Virus record (IMG/VR): IMGVR_UViG_3300032356_000153
Span: 1-35,034 of that record
Length of the DNA stretch: 35,034 bases
Direction: 5' to 3' (one strand)
Source: a virus
Positions 6,049-13,494 of the stretch are shown piece after piece. Numbering within the stretch: position 1 is the stretch's first letter; every line of letters begins with the position of its first letter. Below the pieces are notes generated by a model, which was given only the letters and a program-made list of their open reading frames with translations, made no database searches and was not told the origin of the DNA. The position numbers and the translations under genes were made by a program.

Positions 6049-9000
6049 TCTTCTCCTTATGTGGATTATGTGGAACATGTTGAAGCATCCAACTCTCTGC
6101 CTTGCGATTGCGCTTGTTGCCTCTGTTGTTCTGGGAGCGACCCACAGCGCTCGTGCGCAGGCCAGCGCTGGTCCGCCTGTCTTGCGCAACGTGTTTACCA
6201 CGAACCAACCGCAGGACGTACGCAATGCGGTCCCTGTGGTGCTGGAAGCCGGAGACGGCCTGCTGATGACCAACACTGGCGTTCGATACCGCATGCTTAC
6301 CGATACCACGGTGGCGCGCACCAACCGGTCGCACCGGTTCTGGGGCAATCAGACCAACTACGGCGATTGGATGATCTTTGGGAGCACGACCGTGACCGGC
6401 GACGTTGCGAGCGCTGGAACATTTCACGGTTTGGGTGCGGGCCTCACGAATCTGGACGCATCTTCGCTGGCATCAGGGACAGTGCCAGCAGGTCGACTTC
6501 CGGCTGAGCTCGCATGGACGAACCGGCCGCAGACCTTCTTCGGCAACCTTGAGGTTCGGACCAACATTACGACCACCAACTTGATTGTGCGTTCGACCGC
6601 AACCGTGGATGCGCTGCGCTTTACGACGAATACCATCCGGATTGGTAGTGACACGATTCCAGCGACCGGGACCACCGGCTATTTCCAGGGCGTGTTCATT
6701 GGCGGCAATGCCGGGCCGATCGAGGGCAATGCAAATGAGGCGGTTGTTGTGGGATGGTTGGCTGCACAGCACGCGTCAAACACAATAACTCGATCTGTCA
6801 TTGCCGGGACTGTAGCCGGAATATTTGCGACTAATGCACAGCACGGAACTCTGATTGGTTACGGAGCAGGGCGACAAGGAAATGTGTTCGAATCTGTCGC
6901 AGTAGGGTTGCGCGCGGCGTTCGAAACCTTTTATGCGCCCTACAGCGTATTTGTCGGAACAGATGCTGGCCGCAGCGCAACAAACGCTGTATCGGCCACA
7001 ATGCTCGGATGGGCGGCTGGCGCTTATGCTGCCGGCGGCACGAATATGGTCGCCGTGGGCCAGACAAGCGGCCGCTTTGCGACGAACTCGGGCTGGTCAG
7101 TGTTCATCGGTGACGGTGCAGGCAGGAACTTTGAAGACTCGCCCTACAATATCGTCATTGGCGGCATTCGAGATGATGCGACCAGTCGTGTGGACCGGCT
7201 GATGATTCATTCGCGCAACACGACGATTCCGCTGATCTACGGCGAATTTGACAACCGATTGCTGCGTGTACATGGGTGGCTGGACGTGACCAACAAAGTG
7301 GCGGCTTCGCTCTTCGAAGGAAACGCTGCGGGGCTGACCAACCTTCCGGTATCTGGCATTGCGGCCGGCGGGACGCGCGACGGTACAACCTTTCTTCGCG
7401 GGGATGGCCAATGGGCTGTGCCTCCGGGCGGCGGAGGCGGTGGCGGGACAACTGAGTACGTTGCCAGCGCCAACACGAACCACATCGTCGTAACCACGAA
7501 CCTTCCTGTCTACACGTTGGATGTGGGTAATGCGGTGGCACGGACAAACCGCGCCCAAACGTTTTACGGGGACTTGTCAGTGCGGACAAACCTGGATGTG
7601 TTGAACACCGTCACTGCCGCTACGGGCATTTTCTCTGGCCGCATTATTGGCAATTTGGTCCAAGCAACCAACCTTCCTGTCTCTGGAATCTCTGCCAGCG
7701 GGACTCGTGATGCGAGCACGTTCCTCCGCGGCGACGGAACGTGGCAACCAGCCAAAGACTACGTTGCAACCGCCAACCCAGGCAACATCTCCATCAGCAC
7801 GAATGCCACGCAAACCATGTTCACCTTGAACACAGGCACAAACGTGCCTCTGCTGAATGCGCGCAATGTCTTCACGGGTACGAACGAGTTTACACACATG
7901 CGGATTGGCAACACCGTAATGGCTGGGAATAACTGGACTACTCAACACGGCAGTGATTTTACCTGGACATTCCCAGATCTTGATCAAGTGACTTTTAGGT
8001 TTAGTTCAGCTTCCGAGTACCCAGCAGTCTTTGAGGGATTTATTACGTTCACTGGGCCACGAGTAAAGGTCTGGGGCTATCTAGAATTGGAAGAGGCGCA
8101 CGCCATGGGGCTGAGCGCGAACGTTATTAGGGCCGACAACGCCACTTTCACCAATATCATTCGTGCCGGCATTTATAGCGTGGTCAACGTCAAGGACTAC
8201 GGTGCCAAGGGGGATGGCGTGACTGATGACTGGCCAGTCCTCATGAGCCTTTTGGCCAGTACCAATCCTGCGGCAAACCCCGTTGGACAATATCGCATCA
8301 TCTACTTCCCCGCAGGCAACTATGTGATCAGCAGCAACCTCATCTGGCCGCCTGGCTCCATTTTGCTCGGCCAAGGCCCCTCAGAGAACACGGCACTCAA
8401 GCGCGGAACGTCAATCCGCCCGGCGACCAATTGGTCCGGCACAGCCTTGATCGACAGCTTTAGCTGGCACCGCGGGGAATGGCATCATTACGCGGCAATT
8501 CGGGACATTGCGCTCGACGGCAGGATTATTGGCCAGTCTACTCCTGTAGTGGATTATGGTATTAGGATCTTTCAAGCTGGCGAAATTTGCACGATTGAAA
8601 ACGTCAAGCTTCGCAGCTTCCTCAAGTCAGCCATCTGGGCCGCCGGAACGCACGCAGCGCTCAACATTGACCGAGTGAGCATTCATAACGTTGGGGATTA
8701 TGCCGTTGCGCTGACCACCGGCTCGGACTGGAATCTGCCCTACGGACAAGGAACGAACTGGAGCGGCGCAGGTACGGTGCTGATCGACAAACTGTCGGCT
8801 GACCGGGCTGGCATCGCCATCATCGGCCTAAACGCCAATCATTTCGTCACAGTAACCAGCCCCAAGATCGAGCAGATTTCCGCATCCACGAATTATGCCA
8901 ACTTGTGGCCCTGGCAGGCTGGTCGCTGGATCGTTCGTTACACGACTAATTCCATTTACGGAGCGCCTTCCTCTGCATGGCACAACGCGCTTGTAACGTG

Positions 9001-9352
9001 GATTGGCGGTCATGTGAACCATGATCACAACAATCAAGGTTTACAGACCACAAATGCCGCATTCTTCACGAGCGATCACTGGCAACCAAGGTTTATGCTG
9101 TCAGGCACCAGGGTGTATGGCGCCTGGAGCGGCACCAACTACCTTTGGGTCTGGACTCCGGAGAGACAGTACCCGCGTGTTGACTGGGATGAAGCGCCGG
9201 TAGTGTGGCATCGGATCACGAATTACCACGGTACATTTGTGGCGTCACGCTACTTTGGGGATGCGGTGGGATTGACTAACCTTCCGGTGTCTGGCATTGC
9301 GGCCACGGGCACGCGTGACGGCACAACGTTCCTGCGCGGAGACGGGACCTGG
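5806..9352 (+). repeat. Dispersed 84-base fibre repeat (four copies)
   Basis: Copies at 5806-5889, 7331-7413, 7661-7744 and 9269-9352 encode variants of 'GLTNLPVSGIAATGTRDG' followed by 'TTFLRGDGTW'. The 7331 and 9269 copies are closest. A second shared module (NRAQTFYGD...VRTNL) occurs near 5690, 6515 and 7543. Such DNA-level repeats allow recombination that swaps the segments between them. Confidence 0.8.
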
Positions 9353-10111
9353 GCGCAGCCCTCGAGCGGGGGGCTCAGCAACCCGCCGATGCCCGGCCTT
9401 ACTGTGGCCAGCCATGACACCAATCAATGGGCCTGGTATCGGACCGCCGTCGCCCCCGGATCCGAAATCATCAGTATGTGGGCGCAGGTGCCGAGTACTG
9501 GCACCACCCCAGCGGCCTCGCCCGGGGCTTCATGGTCGGCGCACAACGCAGTTGCCAACACGACGACCAACGCCAGCGGGCAAACCATTGCTGGCAACCT
9601 GCTCCTGCGCACCAACGCCATAGGCACAGGTGGCCGTGTCTTCTATAATGGCGCGATTGCGCCGGCCTATCGGGCCCTTCAGCGGATTACGCATATTCTT
9701 GCCGTTGACACGCCGGCCGATCTTAACATGTACGTCGGCACCATTACACCGAACACAAGCGGCACATTGGATTGGCCAAGCGCCACACAACTCGGTGCAT
9801 TATTCGTTGCCACCAACGGCAACTGGAACATCTTCGTGCGGCGCACTACATCTGGCGACCAGACGTTCATCGCAACCGAAATTCCAATTGAATCTGGGCG
9901 GGCATACCGTTTGAGCATGATCAGGCACGCCGACGAGAGCCTTGGTTTCTACATCAACAACAGGCTGGTTGCGACGGTGGAGCCGGGGGCGGTGCCAACT
10001 GAAGATACTAGCATGGTGCCGGTGATCTGGTCTTACAACAAAACCGGCAGCACCACGACATGGCGCTGGTTCAAGAGTCAAATTGATTACATGCCTGATC
10101 CTTGGCCATGA
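6059..10111 (+). CDS. Large tail fibre/tailspike with YadA-like and beta-helix domains
   Basis: 1350-aa protein from ATG 6059 (a TTG at 6035 or ATG 6077 are alternatives; none has a strong ribosome-binding site). The start is followed by a signal-peptide-like segment (LCLAIALVASVVLGATHSARA-QA). Domains, numbered from ATG 6059: fibre repeats (about 90-190), YadA-head-like repeats ('NMVAVGQTSG', 'SVFIGDGAG'; about 210-385), further fibre repeats, a pectate-lyase-3-type right-handed beta-helix opening with 'VVNVKDYGAKGDGVTDD' (about 708-1065), another RGDGTW repeat, and a C-terminal lectin-like beta-sandwich (about 1105-1350). Beta-helix domains of this type in phages bind or depolymerise surface polysaccharide. 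Probable receptor-binding protein. Active residues cannot be assigned. Confidence 0.88.
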   Translation: MWIMWNMLKHPTLCLAIALVASVVLGATHSARAQASAGPPVLRNVFTTNQPQDVRNAVPVVLEAGDGLLMTNTGVRYRMLTDTTVARTNRSHRFWGNQTNYGDWMIFGSTTVTGDVASAGTFHGLGAGLTNLDASSLASGTVPAGRLPAELAWTNRPQTFFGNLEVRTNITTTNLIVRSTATVDALRFTTNTIRIGSDTIPATGTTGYFQGVFIGGNAGPIEGNANEAVVVGWLAAQHASNTITRSVIAGTVAGIFATNAQHGTLIGYGAGRQGNVFESVAVGLRAAFETFYAPYSVFVGTDAGRSATNAVSATMLGWAAGAYAAGGTNMVAVGQTSGRFATNSGWSVFIGDGAGRNFEDSPYNIVIGGIRDDATSRVDRLMIHSRNTTIPLIYGEFDNRLLRVHGWLDVTNKVAASLFEGNAAGLTNLPVSGIAAGGTRDGTTFLRGDGQWAVPPGGGGGGGTTEYVASANTNHIVVTTNLPVYTLDVGNAVARTNRAQTFYGDLSVRTNLDVLNTVTAATGIFSGRIIGNLVQATNLPVSGISASGTRDASTFLRGDGTWQPAKDYVATANPGNISISTNATQTMFTLNTGTNVPLLNARNVFTGTNEFTHMRIGNTVMAGNNWTTQHGSDFTWTFPDLDQVTFRFSSASEYPAVFEGFITFTGPRVKVWGYLELEEAHAMGLSANVIRADNATFTNIIRAGIYSVVNVKDYGAKGDGVTDDWPVLMSLLASTNPAANPVGQYRIIYFPAGNYVISSNLIWPPGSILLGQGPSENTALKRGTSIRPATNWSGTALIDSFSWHRGEWHHYAAIRDIALDGRIIGQSTPVVDYGIRIFQAGEICTIENVKLRSFLKSAIWAAGTHAALNIDRVSIHNVGDYAVALTTGSDWNLPYGQGTNWSGAGTVLIDKLSADRAGIAIIGLNANHFVTVTSPKIEQISASTNYANLWPWQAGRWIVRYTTNSIYGAPSSAWHNALVTWIGGHVNHDHNNQGLQTTNAAFFTSDHWQPRFMLSGTRVYGAWSGTNYLWVWTPERQYPRVDWDEAPVVWHRITNYHGTFVASRYFGDAVGLTNLPVSGIAATGTRDGTTFLRGDGTWAQPSSGGLSNPPMPGLTVASHDTNQWAWYRTAVAPGSEIISMWAQVPSTGTTPAASPGASWSAHNAVANTTTNASGQTIAGNLLLRTNAIGTGGRVFYNGAIAPAYRALQRITHILAVDTPADLNMYVGTITPNTSGTLDWPSATQLGALFVATNGNWNIFVRRTTSGDQTFIATEIPIESGRAYRLSMIRHADESLGFYINNRLVATVEPGAVPTEDTSMVPVIWSYNKTGSTTTWRWFKSQIDYMPDPWP

Positions 10112-10377
10112 ACAGTGGACCGACAATGGCAATGGTACTAGGCCGGATTGGCCGAACGATACTCCAGAACGGCAAAGCCGGGGACGTGGCGGGCGCGCTG
10201 ATCGAGCCGCACGAGCTGCGGGCCGAGCTTGAACTGAGTGCACTGCCGCGCGCAGAGCGCAACGATTATGACGACGACCTCGCAATGCCAGAATTTAGCG
10301 ACGAGGCAATCGCACGAGCCCTCTGCCGAATCTGGGCAAGGCGACAGAGGCCAGATTATGCCAGAGCAACTGCGTGA
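10108..10377 (+). CDS. Small protein of unknown function
   Basis: 89-aa protein from ATG 10108, overlapping the end of the fibre gene (stop TGA 10109-10111); ATG 10126 or 10132 are other possible starts. It is charged, with no signal or membrane segment and no motif I recognise. Its 3' end overlaps the next gene by 20 bases. Position after a fibre gene could suit a fibre chaperone or a lysis-cluster member; neither is shown by the sequence. Confidence 0.6.
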   Translation: MNSGPTMAMVLGRIGRTILQNGKAGDVAGALIEPHELRAELELSALPRAERNDYDDDLAMPEFSDEAIARALCRIWARRQRPDYARATA

Positions 10378-10621
10378 TATCCGCCTTTGGCTCGTGGTTC
10401 TGGCGTTGCTGGCCAATGCCGCGGCGTGGCTTTTCGGCGCAGGCAGTAAATGGAGTACGGTGGAATACCGCCTTTCGCATACGGAGCAACGACTCTATCG
10501 GCTCGAGGGCTTGCTCGAGAGAATCGTCGAACAACAAAACATGACGGCGCGGAACCTTGACGTGCTTACCGCGCTGGTACATCGACACATGGAGATTGAA
10601 TCCAGAAAGGAGGCAAGATGA
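10358..10621 (+). CDS. Membrane protein with coiled coil (lysis-cluster candidate)
   Basis: 87-aa protein from ATG 10358 (weak GAGG upstream). One transmembrane segment lies at about residues 10-30 (LWLVVLALLANAAAWLFGAG), followed by a predicted coiled coil (about 35-80, with heptad-like 'RLSHTEQRLYRLEGLLERIV'). The architecture resembles phage inner-membrane spanin subunits or XhlA-type hemolysin helpers. It is coupled by an ATGA overlap to the holin candidate downstream, so a lysis role is a reasonable inference. Confidence 0.7.
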   Translation: MPEQLRDIRLWLVVLALLANAAAWLFGAGSKWSTVEYRLSHTEQRLYRLEGLLERIVEQQNMTARNLDVLTALVHRHMEIESRKEAR

Positions 10622-10869
10622 CTGAATATCAGGCGTTGATTCCGGTGATTGTGCCGCTGGCAATCGCGGTGCTGAAAGTGCTGCTGCCCCGGCTGCCCAA
10701 GGTATGGTTGCCGATTTTGGCTCCGGTCCTGGGCGCGGCTGCGGACATTGCACTGCATCAGGCCGGTCTTGCACAGGGGCCGGCGTGGCTTGGGCCCACG
10801 CTCGGCGCCGCCGGCGTTGGTTTGCGCGAGGTGGCGGACCAGGTGCGTAAGAGCCTCTCGGCGTCCTGA
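10618..10869 (+). CDS. Candidate holin
   Basis: 83-aa hydrophobic protein with two or three possible membrane segments (about 6-22, 28-46 and a weaker one at 55-68) and a short charged tail ending VADQVRKSLSAS. The strong ribosome-binding site AAAGGAGG lies 4 bases before ATG 10618, and the start overlaps the previous stop (ATGA). Size and topology fit a small phage holin, which would permeabilise the inner membrane at lysis. Holins share little sequence, so this call rests on topology and context. Confidence 0.6.
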   Translation: MTEYQALIPVIVPLAIAVLKVLLPRLPKVWLPILAPVLGAAADIALHQAGLAQGPAWLGPTLGAAGVGLREVADQVRKSLSAS

Positions 10870-10872
10870 TGC

Positions 10873-11058
10873 ATGGCCGGCATTATCAGCGCATTAGCGC
10901 CACTGCTGGCGGCAATCGTGGGCGCTATTCTGGCCTGGCTCGACAAGCGCCGGAGCCAGGTAACATTGGAAGATGCGCGAACTCCACATTCTATTCGCGA
11001 CGCTTGGGATCGTTGGCTGCGTGACCGGCTGCGGCACGACCCGGACCGTCGTGATTAA
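10873..11058 (+). CDS. Small single-pass membrane protein (spanin/holin-like)
   Basis: 61-aa protein with one transmembrane segment (about residues 5-22, ALAPLLAAIVGAILAWL) and a highly charged remainder. It begins three bases after the holin-candidate stop. The next gene, a lipoprotein, starts inside it in another frame (from 10973), the nested arrangement typical of Rz/Rz1 spanin pairs. It is short for an inner-membrane spanin, so it could also be a second holin or antiholin. Confidence 0.55.
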   Translation: MAGIISALAPLLAAIVGAILAWLDKRRSQVTLEDARTPHSIRDAWDRWLRDRLRHDPDRRD

Positions 11059-11200
11059 CGCCTCCGACGACGTTGTGCGGCTCGGCCGCGGTGTTCGTGG
11101 TGAGGTCTATGTCTGGCGTGACGGGCAATGGGTGCGCGCCGGGCGCGCAACGCTCCCGGAGGGTTGGTATGCCGGGCCCGGGCCGAGGACAATGCCATGA
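10973..11200 (+). CDS. Small lipoprotein, candidate outer-membrane spanin
   Basis: 75-aa protein with a signal sequence and lipobox (VTGC, Cys20), predicting signal peptidase II cleavage and lipid anchoring. The mature part is only about 55 aa and includes a 'VYVWRDGQWVRAGRATLP' segment. It overlaps the preceding membrane-protein gene by 86 bases out of frame, as Rz1 genes overlap Rz. Rz1-like proteins are often proline-rich; this one is only mildly so. A lipid-anchored spanin would imply a diderm host. Its stop overlaps the next start (ATGA). Confidence 0.6.
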   Translation: MRELHILFATLGIVGCVTGCGTTRTVVINASDDVVRLGRGVRGEVYVWRDGQWVRAGRATLPEGWYAGPGPRTMP

Positions 11201-12024
11201 TTCAAGTGAGCATTGACCCTGCGGCGATCAAGGCGCTCAACAGCATGCTGTCAAGCCTTGCCGTGACCAGCGGCGAGTCAATGCGGTCGCTCGTCAGGCA
11301 ACAGGCAGCCCTGTTCCAGCGAGATGCCGTGCTCGAATTGCCGCCGCGTTCAAGGTCGCGGGCCGTGCAAAACGCGCGTCGGGAAGTCAAGCGATCCGTC
11401 ATTACCATTCGCTCTGGCCTGCGATTCCGCGGTCGCAAGGCCGGCAACCGCAATTCGGATGTGGCATGGCTGTTTGCGACTCCGAGCGGCATCTACGGGG
11501 CCTATAGGGACATGATCTACTCGACCCGCGATATTCAGGCACTCCTGAAGGCCTTTCGGACCAGCTACTTTCAGATGCGCGACATTGGCGGCGGGCAAAA
11601 ATGGCTGCCCATGGGGCGCAGGGGCAGACAGACAATTTACCTGGCCGGCCAACCTGTCATGCATGAATTCGCCGCGGCGCATATTGTGCGGCACATTCGG
11701 GAGCAGCTGGGCCGGCTCAAGGCAAGTCTGGCCGTGGGCTGGGACCTATTGCAGAAGGCAAGGGCACTGCCCGCCTGGATTCGGCGACATGTCCGAAGTG
11801 CCCGCGGGCAAACGACCATTCAAGACGCCGGAACAAAGGCTTCTGTACAGTTTAAGACGGAGGCCTACGGGAACACACATCCTCAGAGCCTGGCCGTGCT
11901 CCGCAAGGCCTATCGCAAGCGCCTGCTGGCAATCTTCTCACGGCTGCAGGCGGACTGGGAGTCGTATGTTGCGCAGAAAGTCAAATTCCGCGTGCGCCCG
12001 GGCGGCCGGGCACTATTCCGATGA
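11197..12024 (+). CDS. Putative tail completion / minor tail protein (gpZ-like position)
   Basis: 275-aa basic protein from ATG 11197. The frame extends further upstream, but that part overlaps the lipoprotein gene, and the ATGA junction supports 11197. The N-terminal half ('IDPAAIKALNSML', then Arg-rich helices) resembles tail-completion proteins of the gpZ/HK97 gp10 kind that close the top of the tail. The order Z-like, U-like, V-like, chaperone, tape measure downstream matches lambda. It overlaps the next gene by four bases. No catalytic motif is visible. Confidence 0.6.
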   Translation: MIQVSIDPAAIKALNSMLSSLAVTSGESMRSLVRQQAALFQRDAVLELPPRSRSRAVQNARREVKRSVITIRSGLRFRGRKAGNRNSDVAWLFATPSGIYGAYRDMIYSTRDIQALLKAFRTSYFQMRDIGGGQKWLPMGRRGRQTIYLAGQPVMHEFAAAHIVRHIREQLGRLKASLAVGWDLLQKARALPAWIRRHVRSARGQTTIQDAGTKASVQFKTEAYGNTHPQSLAVLRKAYRKRLLAIFSRLQADWESYVAQKVKFRVRPGGRALFR

Positions 12025-12503
12025 CGGTTGAGGTTTTCAAATTCCGGAAACACATCGTCGAGGCCACAGCCGCGGCGTGGAGGCTGGTCGTTCCCGAAGT
12101 GCCGGTAATCACGGCTTTCCAGCAGCCCACGATCGAACTGCCACGCCCCCGCGTCGAGATCGACGCGGCAGTGATAGGCCCGGCCGGTCTTCTTGCCCCC
12201 CGTGACGACCGACCCGGCCGGCCGGGCCTTCACATTCCGATCCTGTGGCGTGCCACACTGAACATTGACGTCATTACCGACGCGTTTTCGATGGACTATC
12301 ATGAGAGCATCTGCGCGCAGGCGCGGCTGTTCTTGACGGAACTATGCCATCACGTTCGCGTCGCTGTTGACTCTCTGCCCATTGCCATTGACGGCACACA
12401 GCAGACGTCGGAAAGCCATACAGCCGACTTGCAAGCGGATTGGGCGGTGACAACCTTGGAGTCAGAGATTAAGTTCTCCATAAAACCTGAACCCGAACCA
12501 TAG
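12021..12503 (+). CDS. Putative tail terminator (gpU-like)
   Basis: 160-aa protein starting at an ATGA junction. The 'LPRPRVEID' strand (about 37-45) and 'WRATLNIDVITDAF' (about 76-90) followed by a helix fit the alpha/beta fold of tail terminator proteins that cap the tail tube and fix its length. Neighbours on both sides are tail genes. The stop codon TAG lies inside the ribosome-binding site of the next gene. Confidence 0.6.
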   Translation: MTVEVFKFRKHIVEATAAAWRLVVPEVPVITAFQQPTIELPRPRVEIDAAVIGPAGLLAPRDDRPGRPGLHIPILWRATLNIDVITDAFSMDYHESICAQARLFLTELCHHVRVAVDSLPIAIDGTQQTSESHTADLQADWAVTTLESEIKFSIKPEPEP

Positions 12504-12511
12504 GAGGTGCT

Positions 12512-12886
12512 ATGCCAGCGAATCCGGTGTATAACGATGGCGGCGCCGATTACGGCACAGCCATACTCACGATTACGCCCAAGGGTGGCGGCCAGTCATG
12601 GACTGCGATTTGTGACGGTGCCTTCACCCTCACGTACGCCACCAGGGCTGTTGAACGACGTGGCCAGTATGGCGAACCGACAGGCGCCTTCGGTATCAAG
12701 GAAACCACGACCGGCCGGGCCACCATCTACCTGCCGGCGAACAAAAAGGCAGCGCCCGGGGACACGTTCACAACCGATGTGACAGGTACCCAGGTCTGGA
12801 TCGTCACTGACGTAGAGCAGCCGTACGAGGCCGACGACTGGAGAAAACAGACCCTGACGTTCCGAGAGAAGCTTGCCGCGTCCTGA
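12512..12886 (+). CDS. Putative major tail tube protein
   Basis: 124-aa, beta-rich protein. The ribosome-binding site TAGGAGGTG (12501-12509), just before ATG 12512, is among the strongest in the late operon, fitting a highly expressed tube subunit. It sits between the tail terminator candidate and the chaperone/tape-measure pair, where lambda has gpV. It is shorter than gpV (246 aa) and lacks an Ig-like C-terminal domain, as a minimal tube protein would. Confidence 0.6.
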   Translation: MPANPVYNDGGADYGTAILTITPKGGGQSWTAICDGAFTLTYATRAVERRGQYGEPTGAFGIKETTTGRATIYLPANKKAAPGDTFTTDVTGTQVWIVTDVEQPYEADDWRKQTLTFREKLAAS

Positions 12887-13494
12887 TGCCGCTGCCCAAA
12901 GACATTGCGGTGCAGTGGAAGGCCGCGGCCACCGAGGAGCGCGCCCTGCGCAGTGCGGCCGCGGTGGCCCCCGGAGCGCTGGCGGTCGAGCGCGATGGCA
13001 TTCGCGCCGGGCCCTTGCGTCTCCGGCATATAGCGCTCTTGGATGCCATTCTGTCGCCGTTCGCCGGTCATGATACGCCGGTCACGCCGGAAGAGATCAT
13101 TCGCGCCTGGCTCATTGTGCGAGATCTCGACTACACGAGGAATGCGGCAGCGTCCGAACGCGATCGGGAAATCGCATTCGCGGCGGGCCATCTGGCCACA
13201 ATTACAAGTCTGCTTTGTGATTTGCTGGACATGGCCCTCCGAGACATGCCGCCGGCTCAGGGACGCAACTCCAGCGGCGCGGCGGCATCGCCCATTGCCA
13301 CACTGATTGACCTGTTCGCATCGGAGTACGGCTGGCGCCTCGACGATATCCTCGATCTTCCGATGCCCCTGGCCGCGCAGTTGTTGCGCGCGATTTTGCG
13401 CCGGAAAAACCCCGATGTGGCGCTGGGTAATCCCTCGGACCGGGTACTAACAGAGTACCTAAACAAGCAACAATCAGCCCCTCATGCCAATTAA
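12886..13494 (+). CDS. Putative tail assembly chaperone
   Basis: 202-aa, mainly helical protein located directly between the tube candidate and the tape measure, the position of lambda gpG/gpGT. 'EYGWRLDDILDLPMPLAAQLL' (about residues 145-165) is the kind of segment seen in chaperones of this group. A frameshift product is usual in lambda. I find no clear slippery heptamer near the end, and no second open frame separates it from the tape measure. It overlaps the next gene by 11 bases. Confidence 0.55.
   Translation: MPLPKDIAVQWKAAATEERALRSAAAVAPGALAVERDGIRAGPLRLRHIALLDAILSPFAGHDTPVTPEEIIRAWLIVRDLDYTRNAAASERDREIAFAAGHLATITSLLCDLLDMALRDMPPAQGRNSSGAAASPIATLIDLFASEYGWRLDDILDLPMPLAAQLLRAILRRKNPDVALGNPSDRVLTEYLNKQQSAPHAN

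Noticed and set aside
12886-13494. Programmed frameshift as in lambda G/GT
   Set aside because: No convincing slippery heptamer near the end of the chaperone candidate, and no second frame lies between it and the tape measure.
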